NCBI GenBank assembly: GCA_018056955.1
Contig: JAGPEQ010000003.1
Span: 14,068 to 78,067 of the forward strand
From: Bacteroidales bacterium
GTDB lineage: Bacteria > Bacteroidota > Bacteroidia > Bacteroidales > Tenuifilaceae
Direction of reading: 5' to 3'
DNA: 64,000 nucleotides
The notes beneath the pieces were generated by a model. The model was given only the letters and a program-made list of their open reading frames with translations. It was not told the origin of the DNA and ran no database searches. The position numbers and the translations under genes were made by a program. This document shows, in pieces, positions 25,374 through 33,104 of this stretch. The stretch's first letter is position 1. Every line of letters starts with the position of its first letter.

Positions 25374-26015
25374 TCAGAATTTTTTTCTAACAATCATCAT
25401 TCCATCACGAATTGGCAGCAATACATTTTCAAGGGTGGTGTTTTCCTGAACCATTTTGTTGAACTGTCGGATTGCTTTTGTTTGCTCGTCGGTGCATGTT
25501 GGGTCAGCTACCTTGCCATTCCATAAAACATTATCGGCTATCAGGAATCCACCAGCGTTTAATTTTTCTGTACATAAGTTCAAGTACTGTGGATACTCCT
25601 TTTTCTCACCATCAATGTATATCAAATCGTATGTGTGGGGGAGGCCGGGGATTACTGTAAGGGCGTTGCCAATGATAAGGTTAACCTTGCTGGAGACCCC
25701 TGCTTTAGCAGTATAATGTTCAATGGTTTCCTGCAGCTCATCGTTTACCTCAATGGTGTCGATATATTTGCCTGCTGGAAGCGCTTTTGCCATGCAAATG
25801 GTTGAGTAACCTGTAAATGTACCAATCTCAAGTATACGATTTGGGCGTACCATCTGGCAAATCATCTCAATGAATTTACCCTGAACGGGGCCGCTTATCA
25901 TGCGTGGGTTATAGGTGGTAAGGTATGTATGGCGGGTTAGCTCGTGGAGCACCTCATCCACCGGGGTGGTGTGGCTTTCGAGGTATTTGTCAATCTCATG
26001 GTTTGTGGTATACAT
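25374..26015 (-). CDS. SAM-dependent O-methyltransferase (family 3)
   Basis: 213 residues, cytosolic. The Rossmann fold shows motif I as ILEIGTFTGYSTICMAKAL and the later DLIYIDGEKKEYPQYL, with the metal-binding Asp/Asn pair in IADNVLWNGKV. Relatives methylate catechol-like hydroxyls using Mg, and many members in bacteria have no known substrate. It follows the M16 peptidase gene by two bases, so the two are co-transcribed, though a functional link is not obvious. Confidence 0.9.
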   Translation of the reverse strand: MYTTNHEIDKYLESHTTPVDEVLHELTRHTYLTTYNPRMISGPVQGKFIEMICQMVRPNRILEIGTFTGYSTICMAKALPAGKYIDTIEVNDELQETIEHYTAKAGVSSKVNLIIGNALTVIPGLPHTYDLIYIDGEKKEYPQYLNLCTEKLNAGGFLIADNVLWNGKVADPTCTDEQTKAIRQFNKMVQENTTLENVLLPIRDGMMIVRKKF

Positions 26016-26017
26016 GG

Positions 26018-27238
26018 CTACTTGTATATTAGCATCGATAGCCTATTGGGGCTAAGTATTTCATTGGCAATCTCCATAACCTCCAACGAAGTTATCTCCT
26101 CAATCCTTTTAAATACGTTCTGAATGTTATCGGGGCGTTCGTAAACCAAAATGCTTTTGGCCGTGGAAATCATGAGGTTTTCCCCGCTTTCAGCACCAAT
26201 GGCCAGTTGGCCTATAAGCTGTTTTTTAGCTTTGGAGAGCTGCAGTATACCCATCCGTTTATTTCGTAGGCCATCCAGTTCCTGAAGAATAAGGTCAATT
26301 GCCTTATCGGTATCAGCCTTATCGGTGCCAAAGTAAATGGTAAATATACCGGTATCGCTGTATGGCGTGTACGACGATTCCACATTGTAGGCTAAGCCAT
26401 GCCGCTCACGGAGCGCCAGGTTGAGCCTTGAGTTCATTCCCGGGCCTCCAAGGATGTTGTTTACCAGGTGCATGGCAATACGGTTTGGGTTATGCAGGTC
26501 GTACGCAGTAGTGCCAACAATGCAGTGCGATTGGTAGGTTGATTTCTTAACGGTTTTTCTTTGTGGTAAGTATTCGGTAATAGGAAGCCTTTTGTAGTTA
26601 CGGGTGTTTGGGTGTATGCCACCAAAATACTTTTCGGCAAGCTTTACTATTCGATTAAAAGGGATGTTTCCAATTGAGCAGAAAACCATTTCATCGGTGT
26701 TATAGGTTCGTCCCATAAAATCGACAATGTGTTTTCTGGTAAACTTCCCAAGCTGCTTTTTTGTACCTAAAATATTTCGCCCAAAGGGGTGGTTGGGGAA
26801 AATTAACTCCTCAAAATCATCAAAAATTAATTCGGAAGGCGAATCGTGGTATGAGTTTATCTCATCAACAATTACTTCCTTTTCCCGCTTGAGTTCTTTC
26901 TCAGGGAAAGTGCTATGGAACATGATGTCGGCCAGTAGCTCTACTGCGCGGGCGAAATCTTGCTTGAGGAACGTGGCATGAATTACTGTTTCCTCCTTGG
27001 ATGTGTAAGCATTCAGGTCGCCACCCACATCCTCCATGCGGCTCATGATGTGAAATGCCTTGCGTTTTTTTGTTCCCTTAAAAATTACATGCTCAATAAA
27101 ATGGGCTAGGCCATGCTCATGATCGAACTCGTCGCGTGTGCCGGTATTTACCATTATGCAGCAGTATGCCACTGGCGAATCGGTTCGTTTGTGGGCAAGT
27201 CGTATCCCGTTTTGTAGTGTATAGAGTTCAAATTCCAT
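26018..27238 (-). CDS. M16 family zinc metallopeptidase
   Basis: 406 residues from the Met at 27238 (MEFELYTLQNGIRLAHK), the usual start of the family; an upstream in-frame Met at 27325 would add an implausible extension. The inverted zinc motif is H46-F-I-E49-H50, with the third ligand in EVIVDEINSYHDSP. The C-terminal non-catalytic M16 domain is present (GGPGMNSRLNLALRERHGLA). This is the processing-peptidase-like type that cuts small peptides in the cytosol; no signal peptide is seen. It is the first gene of a pair with the O-methyltransferase. Confidence 0.93.
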   Translation of the reverse strand: MEFELYTLQNGIRLAHKRTDSPVAYCCIMVNTGTRDEFDHEHGLAHFIEHVIFKGTKKRKAFHIMSRMEDVGGDLNAYTSKEETVIHATFLKQDFARAVELLADIMFHSTFPEKELKREKEVIVDEINSYHDSPSELIFDDFEELIFPNHPFGRNILGTKKQLGKFTRKHIVDFMGRTYNTDEMVFCSIGNIPFNRIVKLAEKYFGGIHPNTRNYKRLPITEYLPQRKTVKKSTYQSHCIVGTTAYDLHNPNRIAMHLVNNILGGPGMNSRLNLALRERHGLAYNVESSYTPYSDTGIFTIYFGTDKADTDKAIDLILQELDGLRNKRMGILQLSKAKKQLIGQLAIGAESGENLMISTAKSILVYERPDNIQNVFKRIEEITSLEVMEIANEILSPNRLSMLIYK

Positions 27239-27325
27239 TCCCGCAAAATAATCTGCAAACCTATTACATTTATATGGTTTTACAAAAACCCTTAAGATTG
27301 AGTTTAATCGCTCACTTTTCCACAA

Positions 27326-27699
27326 TTCTTCAAACTTACCCTAACTCCTTCTAACTCCATCGAATTCTGTTTATTTCGAAAATTCCTAATCATCCCGAGT
27401 TATTCCCCCTCTTTGGCGCGCGCCTGCGGACGCGTGCAAGCGAGGGAGTTGGGCGGAGTCCAAGCCAAAGGCAGCACTTCAGCCGGACAAAAGAATTTGT
27501 GTACGTGACTGAACAAGGGATTTTTTACTAAATTTACTGAAGGCTACCGGGCGGAGCGGCGTATGCCGCACGCGTTTAAAAACGAGCGGGAGCGAGGGTA
27601 ATAAAGTGTAGGAAGTAATTGTCACGTACTACAAGTCCGCGCCAGCAGTGGGGGTGAAATGTTAATGTTACCCCACGGATTGCAAATCCGCGCGAGCGG
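27326..27699. other. Intergenic region upstream of tRNA-Ser filled with GC-rich repeats
   Basis: 374 bases between the M16 gene and tRNA-Ser. The left part (about 27340-27410) is pyrimidine-rich with pieces like CTAACTCC. The rest carries GC-rich repeat modules described separately. No promoter of the TAnnTTTG type was found for the tRNA. Confidence 0.5.
27548..27690. repeat. Palindromic repeat modules left of the AT-rich patch
   Basis: Three parts: module A (about 27558-27599, beginning GCGTATGCCGCACGCG), module B (about 27606-27650, with TCACG and CCGCGCCAGCAGTG) and a palindrome CGGATTGCAAATCCG at 27676-27690, ten bases before tRNA-Ser. Modules A and B recur in opposite order at 29432-29520. 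A degenerate third copy of A lies near 27414-27452. They resemble REP-type palindromes dispersed in Bacteroidota. Confidence 0.65.
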
Positions 27700-27786
27700 G
27701 GAGAGTTGGGTGAGTGGTTTAAACCAGTAGTTTGCTAAATTACAGTACGTGAAAACGTATCGAGAGTTCGAATCTCTCACTCTCCG
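27700..27786 (+). tRNA. tRNA-Ser (anticodon GCU)
   Basis: 87 bases that fold as a class II tRNA: acceptor GGAGAGT/ACTCTCC, D arm with GTGGTTTAAACC, anticodon loop TTGCTAA (GCT) on a stem GTAGT/ATTAC, a long variable arm TACG..CGTA, and a T arm GAGAG-TTCGAAT-CTCTC. The discriminator is G, as expected for serine, and CCA is not encoded. It reads AGC and AGU codons. The AT-rich genes start about 90 bases downstream. Confidence 0.93.
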
Positions 27787-27878
27787 CATGTCAATATTTA
27801 AATTAATTGTAAAAAAAAATTGTGTTTTTTGTAACAAAAATTTCAACAATTCGTAATATATATAAAAAAATATTGCAT

Positions 27879-28199
27879 ATGACAAGAGAAGAATTTGAGA
27901 AAAAATTTAAAATAATACAAATATTTGTTGCAAAAGCAGGATTTACATTAGAAGCAATTAGTAGGCGTTATTATGGTACTCTTGATGAAAAAAAGAATCC
28001 TGATGGTACTATTACGTATTATGCAAAAGTACATGTGAAAGATAAAGATAATGATAGTATAATATATTCAATGAGTAACGATAGAACTGAACTGCAATAC
28101 AAAATGGACAGTTTAGTCGTATTGAATGTATACAAAGACTTGCATAAAAAAGACGGTGTCCATTTTATTAGATATGGTATGAAATACTATCTCAATTAA
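27879..28199 (+). CDS. AT-rich gene of unknown function, first of a pair
   Basis: 106 residues from the Met at 27879 (MTREEFEKKFKIIQ); a Met 19 codons upstream would read through AT-rich leader. The protein is highly charged and rich in Lys, Asp and Tyr, with no membrane segment or known motif. Base composition is clearly more AT-rich than neighbouring genes, a sign of transfer. Its TAA stop overlaps the next ATG (TAATG). The pairing of two small unknown proteins is typical of immunity or anti-defence cassettes, but I cannot show this. Confidence 0.6.
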   Translation: MTREEFEKKFKIIQIFVAKAGFTLEAISRRYYGTLDEKKNPDGTITYYAKVHVKDKDNDSIIYSMSNDRTELQYKMDSLVVLNVYKDLHKKDGVHFIRYGMKYYLN

Positions 28200-28477
28200 T
28201 GCATAAATTCGAATTATTAAAAAGAACATACCCGATATCACAGTACGATAGATATTGTGATGGGTATTTTTTTATTTTAAATAATACTACAGAAGAAGAA
28301 CGGAATGAATTGGAAATAAATATTAATGAATTACAGAAAATAATAAAAGCGGGTGAAAAATATATATATCAAGTAGCAAAAGATAATGGTGAATTTAAAA
28401 CCATGTGTCTTTGTTTTAAAAACTATGAAATTATTAGAAAAAAATTGTTTAAATTTGAAGATTATTTTTTTTACTAA
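28199..28477 (+). CDS. AT-rich gene of unknown function, second of a pair
   Basis: 92 residues, start overlapping the preceding stop by one base. Sequence features are an acidic helix (EEERNELEININELQK) and an aromatic, basic C-terminus (KLFKFEDYFFY). No signal peptide, membrane segment or family was recognised. Very AT-rich like its partner. The strict overlap suggests the two products work together. Confidence 0.6.
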   Translation: MHKFELLKRTYPISQYDRYCDGYFFILNNTTEEERNELEININELQKIIKAGEKYIYQVAKDNGEFKTMCLCFKNYEIIRKKLFKFEDYFFY

Positions 28478-28554
28478 ATTTCTTGTATCTGTTTGAATAT
28501 TTTTCTATTTTTATAAAAATTGGAATTTTTATAAGAAAGAAAACTCCGCTTGCT

Positions 28555-28588
28555 CGGATTTGTAATCCGTGCGGTGATTATTTTAAAG
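28555..28588. repeat. Palindromic repeat inside the AT-rich patch
   Basis: CGGATTTGTAATCCG at 28555-28569 followed by TGCGGTGATTATTTTAAAG. The same core and flank occur near 29342-29396, and the palindrome is a variant of the one at 27676-27690. Confidence 0.6.
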
Positions 28589-28656
28589 ATAAAGCAGAAA
28601 AATATTATGAAGTAAATAATGACTCAAAACTTATAATTATTTCAGATGAACAGTAA
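28570..28656 (+). pseudogene. Possible 3' gene remnant next to the repeat
   Basis: Directly after the palindrome an open frame with protein-like content (DYFKDKAEKYYEVNND, ending IISDEQ) runs to a TAA at 28654-28656, overlapping the next gene's start. No start codon with a coding-like upstream part is visible, since the frame enters the palindrome. It may be the tail of a gene truncated by the repeat. Confidence 0.25.
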
Positions 28657-29275
28657 AATTCGTATTTTATTTATTTCAGTATATTTTATTGTTTTAATTT
28701 ATCTCGTATTAGTATGCAGTGGCTATTACTACCCTGGATGGAATCCTTGCTTTTTATTCAGTATAGGTACTTTAATGGTAATTTTTATCATATCGATAGT
28801 TGGATTTTTATTTTCTCTTATTTTAAAAATCAAGAAAAATCGTTTTGTATTTGTGGGGCTTATTCCGTTCTTATTGTTTATTCCTTGCGATATCCTTAAT
28901 GAACTAAATGGTATAGAATACATTAAGCGAAATGCATGCCAAGTCCGTAAAGTATATGTTCATAATACTTTTAGGGGTTCGTCAGGTGCTGGTTTATATC
29001 TTAAGACTAAAAAAAGTGATAAAAAATCATTTTATATGAGGGTAACAAAACGAACAACCCTTGAAAAGAAATCTTTTAGTGTCAAAAAATTTAAACAGGG
29101 CGATAGTCTTCTAATAATTTACCCGGTAGGGTGTAGTAAACTTTCAATAATATACAAGCCATACCCAACAAAGGAGGAGTTTAATAAGTGTAATGATTAT
29201 GGTTACTATGTAAATGGTCTACTTTATAGCAAACAGGAGTACGAGAAGTTGTTTGGGAATAATGGCACAAAATAG
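28646..29275 (+). CDS. AT-rich membrane protein of unknown function
   Basis: 209 residues. Three hydrophobic segments in the first 90 residues (around 6-26, 35-62 and 67-85) are followed by a soluble domain with basic and aromatic residues (SSGAGLYLKTKKSD, PYPTKEEFNKC). The soluble part probably lies outside the cytosol. No known family. Composition is AT-rich like the pair upstream, and repeats stand on both sides, so the gene may be acquired. Confidence 0.6.
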   Translation: MNSKIRILFISVYFIVLIYLVLVCSGYYYPGWNPCFLFSIGTLMVIFIISIVGFLFSLILKIKKNRFVFVGLIPFLLFIPCDILNELNGIEYIKRNACQVRKVYVHNTFRGSSGAGLYLKTKKSDKKSFYMRVTKRTTLEKKSFSVKKFKQGDSLLIIYPVGCSKLSIIYKPYPTKEEFNKCNDYGYYVNGLLYSKQEYEKLFGNNGTK

Positions 29276-29279
29276 CCCC

Positions 29280-29520
29280 GCTACCGCACGATTCCTCGGC
29301 CGCTCGCGCGGATTTACCTTCGGTGAGCTCCCTTCGGTCGGTTGTAATCCGTGCGGTTGTAGTTCGGCAAAGCCAATTCGTGCGGTTATTTTAAAGGTGT
29401 TTTCAATGAGGCACAGCTTGAATAAGTAAAAGTGTAGTATGTATTTATCACGGGCTATAAGACCGCACCAGCAATGAGTTGCGTATGCCGTACGCGTCTG
29501 CAGACGCGAGTGAGCAAGGG
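29280..29520. repeat. Repeat modules right of the AT-rich patch
   Basis: A GC-rich stretch with TTGTAATCCGTGCGG at 29342-29356 and CGTGCGGTTATTTTAAAG at 29379-29396, then module B (29432-29477) and module A (29480-29520, with the perfect palindrome GCGTCTGCAGACGC). These match the modules at 27558-27650. The rest of 29276-29539 contains no gene. Confidence 0.65.
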
Positions 29521-29539
29521 GAGCAGTGCGTTGAAATAG

Positions 29540-30664
29540 CTATGACCATCGCCCATTAATTTTTGCTCCACACCAGCCGCATTTCCCATTGTTAATGTTA
29601 ACAAGTGCTACATTGTATCCCTTGCGTTCCACAACCACCTTACCGCATGATGGGCAAATGGTATCGCCCGATCCGGGCAGAGCTGTATTGCCTATGTAAA
29701 CATATTTCAACCCACACGATTGGGCAATCTCTCTTGCCTTAATTAGCGTTGATTTTGGTGTTTGTGGGAGTTGGGTAAGTTTGTATAACGGGAAGAACCG
29801 GCTAAAATGCAACGGCACTTCGGAAAATCCATTACTTGCCAGCCACTGGCACATCTTACGTATCATGGCATAATCATCGGTCCATGTGGGTATAACCAGG
29901 TTGGTTATTTCAACCCAAACGTTCATCTCGAGTAGTATGCGTAAGGTGTTAAGAATAGGCTCCAGGGTTCCTGCATTAAGCTTCAGGTAGATTTCATTAC
30001 TAAACGATTTCAGGTCGATGTTGGCAGCGTCAATCCTTTTTGCGAGTTCGCGTAGCGGTTCCTCGTTTATGTAACCGTTCGATACTAGTACATTGCCTAT
30101 GCCCTTTTTCTGAGCAATTCCAGCGGTTTCATACATGTATTCGTAAAAAGTAATTGGCTCTGAGTAGGTGTATGCTATGCTTTTGCATCCATTGCGTTTG
30201 GCCTGTTCAACCACCTGTTCGGGGAATAGCTCTGCATTTCGGGTATCCTTGGGACTGCTTTGCGAGATCTCCCAGTTCTGACAGTTTAGGCAACCAAAGT
30301 TACAACCAGCCGTTGCAATGGAAAACGATTTGCTTCCCGGGTAGTAATGGTAAAGAGGTTTCTTCTCAATGGGATCGATATGCACGGCGCACGGATTACC
30401 GTAGGCAATGGTGTATAGCTTTCCGTTGTAGTTAACCCGGTTGCGGCACTGGCTGGTTTCTCCGGGACGAATATTGCACTCATTGGGGCAAAGGTTGCAA
30501 CGCATACCGCGCGGAGTGGGTGTGTAAAACATTGCCTCGCGGCTCCACTTCCAGGGTTTATCGTCCAACCCAAATGCCGATAGGCTTAAGTATCGCAGGG
30601 CCATAAAACCTCCGGTTGCTAAAAGACTCCGCTTCAGGAATTCGCGGCGCGATATCTTTTCCAT
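29540..30664 (-). CDS. AmmeMemoRadiSam system radical SAM enzyme with Tat signal
   Basis: 374 residues. The N-terminus has a twin-arginine export motif, SRREFLKR at residues 5-12, then a hydrophobic stretch. The radical SAM cluster motif is C121-NFG-C125-LN-C128 (CxxxCxxC), in the PflA-like branch. Extra cysteines lie at 56, 59, 63 and 73, and a C-terminal zinc ribbon has CPSC and CGWC. The Memo and AMMECR1 partners are fused in the gene at 33105-34634, which identifies the AmmeMemoRadiSam set; its reaction is, to my knowledge, not established. The third gene of the operon, 12 bases after the membrane protein. Confidence 0.9.
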   Translation of the reverse strand: MEKISRREFLKRSLLATGGFMALRYLSLSAFGLDDKPWKWSREAMFYTPTPRGMRCNLCPNECNIRPGETSQCRNRVNYNGKLYTIAYGNPCAVHIDPIEKKPLYHYYPGSKSFSIATAGCNFGCLNCQNWEISQSSPKDTRNAELFPEQVVEQAKRNGCKSIAYTYSEPITFYEYMYETAGIAQKKGIGNVLVSNGYINEEPLRELAKRIDAANIDLKSFSNEIYLKLNAGTLEPILNTLRILLEMNVWVEITNLVIPTWTDDYAMIRKMCQWLASNGFSEVPLHFSRFFPLYKLTQLPQTPKSTLIKAREIAQSCGLKYVYIGNTALPGSGDTICPSCGKVVVERKGYNVALVNINNGKCGWCGAKINGRWS

Positions 30665-30676
30665 GGTGTGAGTTTT

Positions 30677-33094
30677 TTAAACTTTAAGAAATAGGTAAAT
30701 GCCAATGAAAACCAATAATACCGCAATGCTTGACAGAAATCCAATTGATGGTATTAGCAAAAGTGTAACAATTACAATGCCAGCAGCCGATCCCATAAGG
30801 TCGGCAGCATAGGTTTTGGCAGGTTGGTTGGGGTTAGAGTTTGAATTCTCGGTAATACTAATATACAGGTAGCCAACACTAAACGAAGCAGTGAGTATTC
30901 CTGCACTTACAATGGCTATTAATAGCCAAATTTCCACATGCATCATAGTTATAAAAAGGGCAAAAAGAATAATAAATGAACCGATTAATGAAATTTTTAT
31001 GTGTTTAGGTTTTATACTGATTACCTTCCCGTATGCCATTGAGCCTAGCGCTAGTCCTCCCATGAAAAGGGCAATCATTGCGCCAAGCGTGCCGTAAAGT
31101 AAGCCTGCTGCAATTTGTAGAGTTAATAGGTAAAGGGTTTGGATAGCCGATCCGGCAAATCCTACAGCGTACATCGCGCGCAGGTGGTAGTTAGTAACAA
31201 AGAAAGGGATAAGTAAAAGGACGGCTCCAACGACCATAAGTAGCCAAATCTTATCGCCAAACATCGATAGGTACCCTAGCGTGTTTTGCAATACCGGCCA
31301 AGGATGATTATCGGTGTTTATTTTCAGGGTTGATTGGGTTTGCTCATGAAAGAAATGGTTACGCTGAGCAATGTGCTCATCGTTGATGTAATCGGGGCGT
31401 ACGTATAGGTTGGCTTCGCCAATATTTTGCTCGCTTAGTAATTGAGCCATATCAATACGTATAGTGCTATCCGATGCAAGCAGGTAATCGCGCTCGCCGC
31501 TTATTACCTCTACATTTCGGAAAACGCTCTTAAACGTAGCTGCTATCGACGTGTAGGCCTTTTGCCTTGGTGCCGATGGGTAGTTCCCAATACCTGAAAG
31601 GCTAACACTTAAAACCCCATCTGCTGTTAAGTGTTTCTTTAAAAGTTCAAGGAATTCAATGGTAAAGAAACGGTTTTGTTCAAGCGATGTTGGCTCGGGC
31701 GTTGTGATAATTGCAATGTCGTACTTTTCCGATGATTTTCTCAGAAAACCACGAATGTCACTATTGATAATTTTAGTATTGTCCGGGAAATCAACCTTAC
31801 AATAGTTTCCACTCATCCTTAAAAGATGGGGATTAGGTTCTACATAATCTACTTTTTTTACTTGCTTATACTTTTTCAGCTCATCAATCAGACCCGCATA
31901 ACCTCCCGATACCAGTAAAACCTTACTGGGCATGTAGCGTTGCGATATGGTGTAATGCACTACTTCCTCGCAGTAAATGGTATTTTGCGTGCCAAAAAGC
32001 ATTGTTCCATTTTCGAAAAAATTGAACTGATCCTCCGAACCGGTCACGGTTATACTTCCATAGGGCGAATCGGTTACCGATAGTACCTTCTGCCCCGGAA
32101 AAAGCATCGACTCCGCTTTAATGTCAAAATTTAATGTTTTTACTGATATGCCAATTGTTAAAAGCGACATTGGAATAGCAAGTCTGGCAATATTTTTAAG
32201 GGGGTAGGCTATGATTAAACTAGCTAAAAAACCAACCGCAATTGCTGCAAGGTATGTATTAAAAATCCAGATAATTACAAGCGATAGCAAAAGTCCCCCT
32301 GCCAAACTTCCTAATGCTTCGTAAGCATAAATGGATGGGTATTCCGATTTTATTTGTTTGGTGAGCAAGGCATAAACCATGCCCGATGGGAAAGCAGTGG
32401 GAGTCATCATTACTACAATCATCACTATAACATGGTAAGGTGGAATAAGCACTCCCGACGGGAAAAAGGTTTGCCTGATTTCGCCCGATAAGAAAATAAA
32501 AATTATGGCTGAAAGAAACATAAACCCTAGTGCCATTCGGGTTAACTTTTGGGGGTTTATCCCGTTAGCCGTTCGGCTTCCGGCAATGGCACCCGCAGCC
32601 GACAGTAGCATCCATATACCTATTATCCATGTTATTAGGAACTCGTTCCCCTGGAATACCTTAGTGAACTGCCTAATCAGCAGTACCTGAAGCGATACCG
32701 AGAGTAGTCCAAGCGCAAAAGCTGACTTTACAAGTTGCTGCTTTGTATTAACCGTTGTCGTTTTGGTTTGCCTACCCCTAAACAAAAGGTATTTACTGAA
32801 GTATCCCCTGTGCCAAAGGGTATGAATGAATGCCACCACGCTCATGGCAATCCCAAGCTGAACGTGCCACTGTAGCATGACCTTAACAAAACTCCACCCC
32901 AGCTTATAGTTTATATTGATTATTAGTAGAATTCCAAGAATGGCACAGCCAAGGAATACAAATAGCAGAGCAAAGTTCCAGAACTTCCGATGGGTTGAAA
33001 AAGATATAATGCCTGCTTGCACCATTAGGCTGCCAAGTAGATAATATATGGTGATGGCTAACGAAATGGGAATCAGGAGGTAGGGTGAACTCAT
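30677..33094 (-). CDS. Polytopic membrane protein with spermidine-synthase-like domain
   Basis: 805 residues from the ATG at 33094, ten bases after the previous stop. Domains in order: an N-terminal membrane bundle with His at about 35, 77, 91 and 95; a second membrane bundle; a soluble SAM-binding-type domain around 340-600 with VLLVSGGYAGLIDEL and VEPNPHLL; and a C-terminal membrane bundle. In true spermidine synthases the catalytic loop contains an Asp (DSSDP type), but here it reads ITTPEPTS, so putrescine aminopropylation is doubtful. Membrane-embedded SpeE homologues are widespread with unclear roles. Its place between the Memo-AMMECR1 and radical SAM genes suggests a partner role. Confidence 0.85.
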   Translation of the reverse strand: MSSPYLLIPISLAITIYYLLGSLMVQAGIISFSTHRKFWNFALLFVFLGCAILGILLIININYKLGWSFVKVMLQWHVQLGIAMSVVAFIHTLWHRGYFSKYLLFRGRQTKTTTVNTKQQLVKSAFALGLLSVSLQVLLIRQFTKVFQGNEFLITWIIGIWMLLSAAGAIAGSRTANGINPQKLTRMALGFMFLSAIIFIFLSGEIRQTFFPSGVLIPPYHVIVMIVVMMTPTAFPSGMVYALLTKQIKSEYPSIYAYEALGSLAGGLLLSLVIIWIFNTYLAAIAVGFLASLIIAYPLKNIARLAIPMSLLTIGISVKTLNFDIKAESMLFPGQKVLSVTDSPYGSITVTGSEDQFNFFENGTMLFGTQNTIYCEEVVHYTISQRYMPSKVLLVSGGYAGLIDELKKYKQVKKVDYVEPNPHLLRMSGNYCKVDFPDNTKIINSDIRGFLRKSSEKYDIAIITTPEPTSLEQNRFFTIEFLELLKKHLTADGVLSVSLSGIGNYPSAPRQKAYTSIAATFKSVFRNVEVISGERDYLLASDSTIRIDMAQLLSEQNIGEANLYVRPDYINDEHIAQRNHFFHEQTQSTLKINTDNHPWPVLQNTLGYLSMFGDKIWLLMVVGAVLLLIPFFVTNYHLRAMYAVGFAGSAIQTLYLLTLQIAAGLLYGTLGAMIALFMGGLALGSMAYGKVISIKPKHIKISLIGSFIILFALFITMMHVEIWLLIAIVSAGILTASFSVGYLYISITENSNSNPNQPAKTYAADLMGSAAGIVIVTLLLIPSIGFLSSIAVLLVFIGIYLFLKV

Positions 33095-33104
33095 GGACAG
33101 CAAT

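Noticed and set aside
27700-29539. Classical tRNA-integrated genomic island
   Set aside because: No integrase gene is present and no second copy of the tRNA-Ser 3' end was seen to the right of the AT-rich genes. The patch is reported as repeat-bracketed instead.
30677-33094. Functional spermidine synthase
   Set aside because: The catalytic Asp loop is not conserved and the protein is mostly membrane-embedded, so only the fold is claimed.
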